Source: Siphonodentalium dalli
Taxonomy: Eukaryota; Mollusca; Scaphopoda; Gadilida; Siphonodentaliidae
Assembly (NCBI GenBank): GCA_032622095.1
Contig: CP136061.1
Span: forward strand, 231,012,944 to 231,076,943
Direction of reading: 5' to 3'
DNA length: 64,000 nucleotides
Made by a program: the position numbers and the translations under genes. The notes below the pieces were generated by a model, which had not been told where the DNA came from, made no database searches, and saw only the letters and a list, made by a program, of their open reading frames with translations. Every line of letters begins with the position of its first letter. The first letter of the stretch is position 1. This document shows positions 48,030 to 58,301 of this stretch, one piece after another.

Positions 48030-48252
48030 ATATTAACTTTGTTCTTATTTTAATTATTAAAGAATATAAGAAAAAATTATTAAAATTATAAAAAATTGTA
48101 ACAAATTATAACAAATGATGAAAAATTGTTAGGCCAATGCATTCTCTTATATATGCGAGGCGACCTATGGTCGACTCGCATATATAATAGAATGCATTGG
48201 CACAGGGTATATGAGTTGATACAAAAATCGGACTTGGCACTGAAAGGGTTAA
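48030..48252. mobile_element. Related TTAA-ended hairpin element
   Basis: It contains the hairpin GGCCAATGCATTCTCTTATA...GAATGCATTGGCAC at 48128-48208 and ends GGCACTGAAAGGG, TTAA at 48249-48252. Flanks (AAGTCTGTAAAACAACTA and CCAATAATGAAATTGTGCAT) recur without the element at 49070-49165, where ATTAACCTTG...TAATAACCCC spans the empty position. The left end is AT-rich and not sharply defined. Confidence 0.6.
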
Positions 48253-48296
48253 CACCTCTCCAATAATGAAATTGTGCATGTCAAAACTACTGTTAT

Positions 48297-48720
48297 GCAA
48301 ACATTACTGATACAGTAACATAATAAATAGCATTAATATATTTGTCAACAACCTTCACATATATTCATTCTCTTCTGGTATAATCATAACATCAGACACA
48401 TAATGTATCACCCGTATATTAACCACTCCTTATTATAATATCGACTAATCTAATGTTGCAAATTTCAAATAGTGTATATACAGTACATGCAATCAAATGT
48501 TCAAGTCTTTGAAAATTTCATCAGATTTAAATGATATAATACAGTAAGCTCAAGCATAGGAAATAATGATAAGATGTCCAGTCAGATTTGATACCACACA
48601 GTTCCCCTATTCTACAAATGTTCACACCCTGGCTAATCGGCCCTGCTAATTAGGTATATGGATCTACTGAATGGCTATGGTGCTGGTAGAGCAAACCGAT
48701 TATACTAAGAAAACGTACCG
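48297..48720. repeat. Older third copy of part of the segmental duplication, with empty TTAA site
   Basis: ACAGTAACATAATAAATAGC, TTTGTCAACAACCTTCACAT and TAATGTATCACCCGTATATT match 39500-39607. Sequence then passes directly to CTTATTATAATATCGACTAA, which lies beyond the MITE in copies 1 and 2. A single TTAA sits at 48419-48422. Similarity continues to about 48700 (ATGGTGCTGGTAGAGCAAAC). Confidence 0.8.
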
Positions 48721-49504
48721 TTTTTTATAACGTTATCATTTTGGCAATATGAGTAAAACCCAGCGTCTATCAGAAACAATCGAGAACCTATATATATTTT
48801 TACGACCGGAATAACCATCCCTATCATGGCCGGTTTGCAACAAGCAACATTGTTACAATATTTCGCACTGTATTAAAATATTGCATACACATACTTGTGG
48901 AATTTCGTCGATTGTAATCAGGGTGTTAAAACAACGCGAAAATAACAAATATAAATAACATAACGCTACTTTTTCTTAGCAGCCCTGCTTTGTACTACCA
49001 GCTTCATATCAAGTCAGCAGGTCCCACTCACGTCATAGTATTAAGGAAGGCCGGTTTGCGAAATAGCACAAGTCTGTAAATTAACTACCATCAAAGTACA
49101 TGAAATATAGATTAACCTTGAGTTATTAATAACCCCAATAATGAGATTTTGCATGTCAACCAATTGTTATGTAAACATTACCGATACAGTGGAATTATGA
49201 TACAATTCCAATTATTCCAACAAGATCGATACCAAAGTTAAATAAATATTTTACACTAAACATTGGAAAGGGTCAAAATTATTGAAAAACATTCAGACCA
49301 AAATATTTGAACTTAATAAACGATTAGATATTTTTGTTGACAAACCACTGTAACAGTTTGCATACCATTGGTTCAACACGCGAAGGTTGGCTATTTGCAG
49401 ACATATATGTTTTTGTCATATGTACCCATGGCAATGCCTTCTGTCCCTTTACAAACCAGGGGTGATTCAGCAAATTGTTCTCGTATCATTCAGTATTCAG
49501 TAAA
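48721..49504. other. No gene recognised
   Basis: Contains the diverged empty-site sequence near 49070-49190. Otherwise no supported feature. It lies just downstream of the PAN exon in the minus sense and would hold its 3' UTR. Confidence 0.5.
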
Positions 49505-49743
49505 TCAAGCCAAGGTCACCAATTTGAATGTCGCTGGTCCTTCGGATGCAGGAACGTTCCCTGCTGTTAGAGTGTATTCTGTGCAAGTGAGTCCTTCGAA
49601 GTGGAACCCGACGCATATCTCGGCACTCGCGCATATTGCTGCGCAGTCTTCCTGGCAAGAAACACCAGATATGGTTGTAATAGCAGTGAATTCAGAATTG
49701 TAACTGATCAGATGAGACACTGATTTGTCGACCATCACTTCAC
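49505..49743 (-). CDS. PAN/Apple-like C-terminal exon of a secreted lectin-type gene
   Basis: After the acceptor TTGTAG (minus strand, ending at 49744) the exon starts GT in phase 1, reads EVMVDKSVSHLISYNSEFTA, ISGVSCQEDCAAICASAEIC and VGFHFEGLTCTEYTL, and stops with TGA at 49507-49505. The spacing C-x3-DC-x3-C-x5-C-VGFHF-x4-C is typical of PAN/Apple-like modules, which mediate protein or carbohydrate contacts in secreted proteins. It is the last coding exon. The next exon upstream that was found is the FTP exon at 51527-51772, whose donor is also phase 1, so the two join in frame. A degenerate paralogue lies at 36428-36697. Exact domain assignment is by pattern only. Confidence 0.7.
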
Positions 49744-51290
49744 CTACAATGAAAGTGAACTTAAATTACATGTAGGTCTCATAGACCATCTGGATGGATT
49801 TGTCATCTCCAGTCTAAAACAGGTTTATGGACAATTGTAGGTTTAAACTAGAGACCGCATGTCTAAGTGACGCATTCGCAACCTCTGGTTTACACCCGAT
49901 CCAACCATTCCATGGTTAGGAGTAGTGTCTCTGTATCGTCGAGCTGTACAATCATAATATTTGCCTTATACCGACAGCCACATTCTATCGACAGCGAAAA
50001 TAACGGGCATAGTTTGATTGGAAATATATAAGCATTTGCAAATAGGTTGCGGATAATTATGTTTGCCATGCGGTCACTTCTTAATTTGCATTTCATCACC
50101 TTACAGCCACATTGTGGTTTCCGCTCCGCTCCAAAATAGACTTAGTAATATTCGCTTTTGATTTTTTCCCGGTATCGAAATAGGTCAATAGATACTTGAG
50201 CTACCTTTCTATGAGCATTACATGTCCGGGAGAGACGCATTGAAGTAATACAAATACAGGTTTGAACATGATGTTTGAGTTGCAAATAAAAATACAGCCA
50301 TATGCACGGATGGAACAGAAAAGAGCGTTCCGTGTTTGCATATTCCTCATATGGTAAATATAAAGAACGTTTGTCTCACTTTTGCGCGAAAAATTGAAAA
50401 CAGCTGGAAAATGGCTATGAGCATGGACAGTATTTTTCAGAGCCTATTAAGCCGGTATATCATTATTTCGTGTAGATGTCAACCTATCTTATACCTTCTT
50501 CCAAATTACGTAGACATAATTTGGAAGCTCGAATGAGCCATGTCCGTTTAAACCGCCAACTGAACCGTATAGACAGGTACACAAATTCAAAAAAAATCAT
50601 AATTCCATTAGCACTCCCCTTTGCTTTGGTTGTTCCCAACCGGTACATCACAGGCCCTATAGATGGTAGGCTATTCTGAATTAATCAGTGACTGTCACCG
50701 GTCGTGGCCCAGGATCCATTGTATCCAGTGTGAGAACTTTCCAGGTGCTGGAAATTTCCAATGACACCCCACAAACGTCAACTAATTAAATTCCTACTTT
50801 CAGTAAACATTTCCGACTGAAGTTTGGAAATTTTCCAACAAGAAGTCGAATGATGTTCTATTTTCGGTGATTAGTTTTCCGACTGAATTATCTATCAGTT
50901 GGAAATATTTGGACCATAAGGGGTGTACGATCGAACGATTTCCAATAGTTGGAAATGTATGGGTGCCAGATTTTTTGCAGAACTATTTTGTTATTGTGTG
51001 AAGGACCAAAACAACATAAATATTATTCAACCGCGTTTTCAATAATCCGGCAGACATAAACGCTCAATAGTTCTGCAAGTGGCTGCCAATGAAAAATGTT
51101 TCATTTATTTCCACGGAGAGGGTCATGATTTCAAATGGTAAACTGAGTGCATACCCCAGTTGGTTTCGTAGTTTAGATAATTCAATGTGATTTTTGCAAA
51201 TATTTCCTATCAAACTTTATATCGACCCACCTAAATACAAGTGTTTTTTTTAAACCACGTTTTTTTTACAAACATAGTTGGAAAATATAT

Positions 51291-51322
<32 letters not shown>

Positions 51323-51526
51323 GCGTGAGGGTGAAGAATTTTTTTTATAGTACTATAGCATACATTGTTTATATGGAATAATGATTGTTTTCTTCACACT
51401 GATAGTCTGACATTGAGATTTTTTGAAGATGTGCGAGTGGGTTGCTTCTTAAACGTAATCATGGTTATGGAGCGGTTCGATTGCATCAAGACGCATGCGC
51501 GTCAGGATATGGGAATACACCCTTAC
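49744..51526 (-). other. Putative intron between FTP and PAN exons; diverged repeats inside
   Basis: Bounded by the GTAAGG donor (51526-51521) and the TTGTAG acceptor (49749-49744). It includes an inverted fragment of the 7.2/20.5-kb repeat (50155-50260), TTGGAAA/TTTCCAA-rich sequence at 50735-50975 and a (TA)n run at 51295-51321. No further exon was recognised. Confidence 0.55.
51295..51321. repeat. TA dinucleotide microsatellite
   Basis: At least 12 TA units. Confidence 0.9.
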
Positions 51527-51772
51527 CTGCCACGGCTGGGCCACCGTAGAATTCCGCTTCACACATCGTCAGTCTGTTATTGGTACCCCATATCATCACG
51601 CGGATGTATCTGCCAGTTACCGGAGTTTTGCAACTGAAGCTCACTTGTTGTCCTGATGTACCGACCCCGGGAAACCAATAGCATCTCTGGTTGAATTCAA
51701 CCTGGTTGAATGTCGGTGGCGTGGTCGTTATTGTCGATGCGACATCGACGGTGAAGTTTGTCAGTCGACTCC
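51527..51772 (-). CDS. FTP / F5/8-type-C (fucolectin-like) exon, second half of the domain
   Basis: On the minus strand the exon lies between TTATTTCAG (acceptor) and GTAAGG (donor). It is 246 bases, phase 1 at both ends. It reads RLTNFTVDVASTITTTPPTF, FNQRCYWFPG, GQQVSFSCKTPVTGRYIRV and RLTMCEAEFYGG. RLTNFTVDV, C-YWFPG, VSF-C, GRYIRVM and LTMCE-E-YG are the familiar elements of the C-terminal half of fucolectin/FTP domains, which bind fucose in a Ca-dependent way and serve as secreted recognition proteins. The N-terminal half, with most sugar-binding residues, must lie on an exon further upstream that was not found up to 58 kb. A LINE occupies 52.6-56.1 kb. Sugar binding therefore cannot be judged. 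Confidence 0.8.
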
Positions 51773-52639
51773 CTGAAATAACGGACATAAACACCTCAAA
51801 ATAAGTAAGTTCCAGCTGATTTATTGCACTTTATCCACTGCTCACTACCCCCATGGATATTATGCTCGATCAATGTTAAGTTCATTACGTCAACGAAGGT
51901 TTTTATGTCAACATATATATTATTAGGTTAGTACTGAGTTCATTTTAAATGTAAGTTGCGCCACTGGGACAACGTCAACATACGCGATTATGAAAACGTC
52001 CATCTGTCTAAATGACTGCAATATCGTTCGGGGCGTTTTCTTGCATCTAATTCGGTGCATTTCAATACAAAATGTGAAAAACCGAAAAAGCTTTAGTTTT
52101 TGTTCTTAATCATCTCTAAACATTTAGAACAACGAAATGTTCAAATAAGTATCTCGAACTAAATAACTATCTTGTTTTCTTCAATTGGCTGACTTAACGT
52201 GTACTAATTGGCATACCTGGACTATAAATATTGGCACCATGGAAGAAACGAATGAACACATTAAGTGACAGATTTCTCAAGCAGCAGCAAGTTTTGTGAT
52301 GTCCATAAATAAATACGTTGATAAAATATGTTGTCGCTTAAATTGCTCATGTCCGTTCGGGGGGTTTGACATATATTGCGCGAGGCTCTAGAGCGAGGCT
52401 CTAGATGCTCAATCACTCGCGCGGACATAAACAGACTAAGCGACGGTTCTATAGCGACATATTCTATATATATCTGAATAATCCTTAGGCCGAATGTCGG
52501 GACTTTTACACACACATATAGTGTATCACAACACTGATAACATGAAATAATATTGACTCGCTTGGTGTTACCATCATGCTCGATGTAGCACCGTTCTATG
52601 CAGGTGGTGCCGACTAACATAACCATTATTTTTGTTCTA
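51773..52639. other. No exon recognised
   Basis: Upstream of the FTP exon in the minus sense. The 121-codon minus frame at 52261-52626 lacks any lectin or signal features. Confidence 0.5.
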
Positions 52640-55600
52640 ATTTCAGGTCTGACAATTAACTATAATAAGACATGTGCAGTATGAGTAGGTCCGACAAGCC
52701 GGAAGCATGATTAAACAGAGTCGATATGTAATAAATGGAAAATAAGACCTTCATTGTCGAAATTCAAATTGCTCGGCGTTGAATTCTAACAGCTGATAGT
52801 GTATTTCTAGATAACTACTTGAAAGTACAAAGAGAAATGAAAAGCACTATGACTTCGTGGGAAAAAAGAAAGTTAACTGTCCTAGGTAGAACTACATTAG
52901 TTAAATTATTTCAAAGCTTACATTTTATTTACTAAATATACCATATCCTCCGATGAGCCTAATAGATGAGATTACAAAGGATCTGCATCATTTTATCTGG
53001 AACACCAAGCATGACCGATTCGAGAGAAAATATATGCAGCAAAATTATTATCAAGGAGGCTGTAAAATGATAAACGTTTATGCACTCAATGAACATAACA
53101 TGGATTAAACGATTATTGTCCAAGAGAAGTAACTGGGGAGATTTAATTTTGAATTCAGCAGAATTCCCCGAAAACAAGTATTTATATGGACAGTCTACAT
53201 TAAAGAAATTTGCAATATCTATGGAAATCTCTTTGGAAAGATGGTTTTGAGGCTTTTTCCTCTTACAATATCGTAATTGAATTACAATATCCTTATATGA
53301 ATTGTATAGGTCTCCAATCGCAAATAATGATTATATCAAGGTGGGAGGTAAAAATTTATTATGCAGCAAAATCAGGGGGGGGGGCGAGGAAAATATTTGC
53401 ATACAAAACGCTGAATTTTGTTTTTGCAGCACTTTGGACCCCCACCCCTTCCCCCTCTTTGTGCAAAAAAAATATTTTTTTCCACTCATGGTTTTGGGAC
53501 CCCCCCCCCCCCTTCCAGTCACATTTGAATGAAATTTATCAAGCTGGAGAGCCATTATAGGCAAAAACATCACGGTGTAGAATGTCCAGTGAAGGTGGCT
53601 GATGTTGAGAAACAGAGAATTGTTAAATTAGAATGAACATATATAATAATTATCAGTCATTCGTAATTTGACCATTCTGTTTTTTCAAGCATCATCCAAC
53701 TTTGGTGTACTTTGGCCACCAGTTAAACTCAAATACTAATAAATTATAACTATGAGCACAAGCAATACACTCATGAGATTAAAAACATTTATCATGAAAA
53801 ACCAGTGAAACAACTTAAAACAAATAATTTATCTAATTATTTATTCCAGCCTTTGCACTGGACTTTGTGTAATGTGCATTTATCCATGACATGCACTCGT
53901 GTTTACTTTATATATATTTTTAAGTTTCTAGTTAAATTGAAGTTGTAAACACACAACACACCGGAAAAGTATATGCTGCCCAGGTTGAGATGGGGTTTTC
54001 TAGATAAATGTTTTGAATCTCATATGAGTGTATTGCTTGTGCTGAGACAGTTCAGCTCTTTTTGTTATGCAGTATTTCATAAAGTGTACATGTGTATGTC
54101 CTATATATATCCATTGGAAGTGTGTCCTTATAAGTGTTTTGACTGGTGGTATTAATATAGTTTCCTATGAACGATCCACTCCGATCTTATTGGATTTAAT
54201 GGAGGCAGATGTAGCAGTGACTTTCTATGCAAAATGTATCAGATATATTCATTTTCATTTTATCATAGATGTCGTTCAACTAACATTTCTAAATTGAATT
54301 TTGAAAAACGTTGAAGCTGGTTGAAGAATTATTCAAGTTACTTTAAACTCAGGTGAAGTTTCAATTATCGTTGTGCAAAGTGACTTACAAAATCGTTATC
54401 TAATCTGGATTAAGAAATGAATGAGTTAAACAAGAAACTTTGGTTACATTTTCTGGTACAAAATTACCCAAGTATTTCAGACTAGACACTTATCAAACTG
54501 TTTCTTGCCTGTTTTACAATATGCAGTGTACGTGGTTAGATGGATCATTTTAATATTAACAATAGCTAAATGGTTGTAGAATAGCGCATATAAATAAATA
54601 ATATCTCATTATTTCACAAGTGAAAGACAGTCATGTTTTACTAAGAAAATGCTATTGAGACTGATAGAGATCCATGTGAATGTCTGTTCATTAATACTTG
54701 GGTATGTAACACTGTAGCACTTTTGTCTTTTATAGTATTAGTAACTTTGTGCCAGAAACATGTTTATAGATTAGAGAACAGGCATGTGCTACATTTATTT
54801 TACACATTATTTCAGTTTCATATCAGACTTAATTGGAGAGTTGAATTTCAGTTTGATACCACAGATAGTGGTAATGTGATATTTTATTTTACTTACTGAA
54901 GTATATGTGGTTTATTTGTCTTTAGAGTTCATTATAATATATTTACATACCAAGTGGTTATCCAACCAAGGTGGGCCAGCGCAGTTAAAAATTTCACGAA
55001 GGTTTACTTAGTATTAGAAGGGACCAAATCATCAAAACATTCTGAGGCCAACCTGACCACAGATAACTGTACCTAGTATCTTGTGTGTACAATACAGGTG
55101 TTATTTAGATCATAACACATCAAAACAATCATTATATAGGCTAAACAGCTTGTAATTAGGTCAAAAAAGGGCAAAATGAAAAAATTTGCAAGCACCAGAA
55201 AACACCGGAAAAAACGTGTTTTCGGGAGCTGCGATCGCCCCACCCCCCCCCCCCCGGCCTTGTGTCGGAATTTTTTTGCACGACCCCCCCCCCCCCCCCC
55301 CTGGCGAAATGGAAACAAATGGGCTATATTATGTTAATGACTCAATATCTAGAGATGGAACAATTTTCACATATAACGAAGCAAAGGAGATATATGTCAT
55401 ACAAATGGACTTTCTAAGGACTATTGGTATAAGGGGTGCAGTCCCTGAAGATAAAAACAGAAACAATACGCCTGTGTTCAACCCAATATTCCCATTCTAC
55501 AGGGACTGCTATGTAAATAAATCCAGTAAACAAATATATGATGAACTAATTTGCGGGGATATGAATCACAAATTGGTAGTAAAGTGGAATCATTCAATAA

Positions 55601-56100
55601 GTTTCGAGTTCGATAAAGAAGCGTGGGGCAAAATATGCTCCGAATCCATCCGATGTTGCATGGACACAAAGTACAAGTGGATTCAATATCGAAATATTAC
55701 ACACATTTTGGGAACTAACAGATTATTAAATCAAAGGAAACTTCCCACCAACGATTGGTGTACCTTCTGTGGGAAACAGTGAATGTATAATTCATTTATT
55801 TTGGGAATGTGAGCTTGTGAAAAAGTTATGATCTGATACAAACATATGGATACAGGAGAACGCACACTTTGATTTATAATTATTCCCAAGCATGGTCCTT
55901 TTTTGGAGCACAAAGACAGGGTGATATCGACCGATTTTTAAGTTTCCTACTTTTTTAAATATAATTTATATCGTGCAAAAATGCAGAAAAGAATTCCTAC
56001 TTTTGCTGATATTAAAACAAAGTTAAAAGAATACTACAATATAGAGAGACTTAACTGTTTTTGCAACGTGTAGATACAAAGCTTTTTTGGCAAGATGGAC
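52640..56100 (+). pseudogene. L1/Tx1-type LINE ORF2, C-terminal part, frameshifted and split by an insertion
   Basis: Plus-strand pieces in order: SGLTINYNKTCAV (52641), SKFKLLGVEF, MTSWEKRKLTVLGRTTLVKL (about 52850), LNIPYPP and DLHHFIWNTKHDRFERK, YYQGGCKMINVYAL, RLLSKRSNWGDLILNS, LWKSLWKDGFEAFSSYN (53215), NNDYIKVGGKNLL. After an interruption at about 53371-55300: NGLYYVNDSISRDGTIFTYN, DFLRTIGIRGAVP, YRNITHILGTNRLL and DWCTFCGK, then by frameshift ECIIHLFWECELVKK, and later RIPTFADIKTKLKEYYNIER near 56000. This order is the region after the reverse transcriptase in L1/Tx1-group LINEs. Several frameshifts and stops mean it is dead. The catalytic domain is not present. Confidence 0.82.
53371..55308. 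mobile_element. Approx. 1.9-kb element inserted in the LINE, poly-G/poly-C ends
   Basis: LINE-like coding stops after GGKNLLCSK and resumes with NGLYYVND, so the intervening DNA is an insertion. It begins CAGGGGGGGG and ends CCCCCCCTG. GCAAAAT before and GCGAAAT after could be a target duplication with one mismatch. Inside each end another C or G tract occurs (about 53440-53515 and 55235-55255). The centre is AT-rich and non-coding. The ends are reminiscent of hAT (CAGGGG), but this is tentative. Confidence 0.6.
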
Positions 56101-56974
56101 AAAATGGCTTGGTGTGATTTTATAATCTCTTTAAAAAAAGCGAGAAAAACAGCCTCCTCCATAAATTTATATTGCCTATACATGTAATAACCAAACAAAA
56201 AATAAACAAAGATACATAGCGAAATTCATCCTTTTTTAGCCAAAAAAAAGAAATGGGAAGTTTTACAAACAGTCCACCAAAAGATAACAAAATAGCTTGC
56301 TACAAATAATCAATATTAATGAAAAAAATTATTCGAAAAAAATGACTCGCTTTGTGAATTTTAAAAAGTATGTATGTTCATACAATAACAATAGGAACTT
56401 ATTCCACTATCACACTATATACTTCTTATTTACTAACAGTATTCTAACCTCTATTCTACACACTATTTTATGTTGTTATGCTACTCACTCTATATTTATG
56501 TAATTTACCATTTTTGTAATACCTCAAATTGGTCATGCATTGTATTCATGTTTTGAGTCGTATTTTTGAACATTATTTTTGATTTTAGTGTACCAACTTC
56601 TTCACATATTTCCCTCTATATTTAGATCAATATCTTACATTGTTATACTTCTCCTCCCCTAATTGCCGTTTCCTGATTGGTAGGAATGACACCACCTGAT
56701 ATACGACAATTCCAAGTGCAGCCCTGTCACAGTAATATTGATTCAGTTATTGACCGCTCCAGAGAGATCTCCGGAAATGGCCGAATCTTACCGAATGCAT
56801 AATTCACAGTGTTTATAAGACACACGAAAACACAAAAAACGCATCCCGTGGTGTTGGCAAATTAGCGTTGGCCCAACGTATTCCGAATGTTAACCATTCT
56901 TTGTTGTTTTAAGTTACGTCCCTTACACCGATCGACATTATTTCTCTTCGCGAAAAGCAGACGACGACAACTGT
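56101..56974. other. No gene; segment bracketed by a 28-bp direct repeat
   Basis: The LINE 3' tail fades out here. The exact 28-bp direct repeat at 56332-56359 and 56975-57002 (starting TTCGAAAAAAATGACTCGCT) brackets 615 bp of AT-rich and then promoter-like sequence upstream of the recombinase gene. Confidence 0.6.
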
Positions 56975-56984
56975 TTCGAAAAAA

Positions 56985-57662
56985 ATGACTCGCTTTGTGA
57001 ATCCAACTGAAGATTATATTAAGAAGCTTTTAGATGCCAAGGATTCTATCAATACCAAGAGAGCGACAGGTGGAGCTGTGAAATGTTTCCGACAATTCCT
57101 CATGGAATGTGGTAAAAGTACAGATTTTGAAACCTTTGATGTGAGAGAGCTGAATGTTTCTCTCAGGGAATTTTATGCCGGCGTCAGGAAACAAGATGGG
57201 ACTTATTTTAAGAAATCTGGATTGTGGCACTCCGGTTTGGACTAAAACGTTTTTTAACGGACCATAATGATATAGACATAATTGCAGACCCTGAATTCAA
57301 CACCAGTAACTCTGTTTACCAAGCTGTAGTGAAAGACCTCAAACGGAAGGGACTCGGCACCACGGACCACCATCCGCCGATCTCTGATGGAGACCTCCGC
57401 CAATTGTACAGCGGCGAAACTCCGGTGTTTAACATCGAGACACCCACGGGACTTCAGAAAAAGGTTTGGTTTGAATTGATGACATTTCTATGCCGCAGAG
57501 GACGAGAAAATCTTCGCGACATGACGAAGTCGACGTTTCGGATAGCAGCGGATGATACGGGACGCAGATATGTATACCAACATGTTGATGAACTTGACAA
57601 AAATCACAGAGGAGATATTTCTGATGACAAGGCAACGGAAGGCAGGATGTATGAACAAAGAG
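56985..57662 (+). pseudogene. Crypton-type tyrosine recombinase gene (N-terminal and start of catalytic domain), one frameshift
   Basis: ATG at 56985 opens MTRFVNPTEDYIKKLLDAKD, then FRQFLMECGKSTDFETFD and SLREFYAGVRKQDGTYFKK, the core-binding part of Crypton-like recombinases. A one-base deletion near 57220 shifts the frame. VALRFGLKRFL, DLKRKGLGTTDHHPP and FLCRRGRENLRDMTKSTF follow in the second frame (57224-57662). RRGREN is the region of the first catalytic Arg. The frame ends at AAAGAG/GTGAGT, a good phase-1 donor. A possible acceptor TATAATAG at 57734-57741 would continue DTPFLNAMKRNCTEY in frame, but this match is weak. The remaining catalytic His/Arg/Tyr part is not seen. It is either a Crypton copy or a decayed domesticated relative (similar domains occur in KIAA1958/ZMYM-like proteins). 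Confidence 0.75.
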
Positions 57663-57742
57663 GTGAGTTCAGTGATTATATATAATACATTTACGCTGTA
57701 TATTAAACAATCATAACACGACCACTGTATTATTATAATAGA

Positions 57743-58301
57743 CACGCCGTTTCTAAATGCAATGAAACGGAATTGTACCGAGTATCTGCCAGCACTGCGA
57801 AATGTTTTTGTTTTGGCTATTTCTCGACGCATGTTAGCCAGTCCGGGAGCTAATAGGTGTACCCTTGCACCCCCCTGGGATTTAACTTCACCCCACTCAT
57901 TTTGTTCCTTATTATGTCCTTCAACTTTTAAGCAATGTTAACAAGAAAAAAAAGTGGCCGTGTAGACTCCAGACAAGATGGCGTCCATCATGGCCGCCGT
58001 TTTTCAGCCCAGACCCTAAGTCAGTTTTATGCAAATTGTAGCTGGAAAATCTTGTAAAATGTATACAAATGTATATATTTTCGTGAAGCTGAGACATAAT
58101 GACACATTTTTGAGCCAAAATTGAAACCCACCATCCAAGATGGCCGCCAAAATGGCCACCGGAAGTTGAAAATATAAATTTTTTTCACAAATATCTTCTA
58201 GATCAATTCATGCTGTTTGGAACTGGTTGAGTAATGCAACTTTATTTTGTATATTAACTGATCATTGGAGCAACGAAATATGCAATTATTGGGGTCCTAA
58301 C
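57743..58301. other. No gene; repeats with AAGATGGC motifs
   Basis: GTCCGGGAGCTAATAGGTG...TGCACCCCCC near 57840-57880 is a diverged copy of the edge of the foldback element that begins at 58302. CAAGATGGCGTCC and CCAAGATGGCCGCC occur near 57975 and 58135. Confidence 0.5.

Noticed and set aside
52261-52626. 121-residue minus ORF as the missing upstream lectin exon
   Set aside because: No FTP motifs, no flanking splice sites in phase 1, and no signal sequence.
53210-53560. 116-residue ORF as a gene
   Set aside because: Its first third is LINE sequence (WKSLWKDGFEAFSSYN) and the rest is the poly-C insert.
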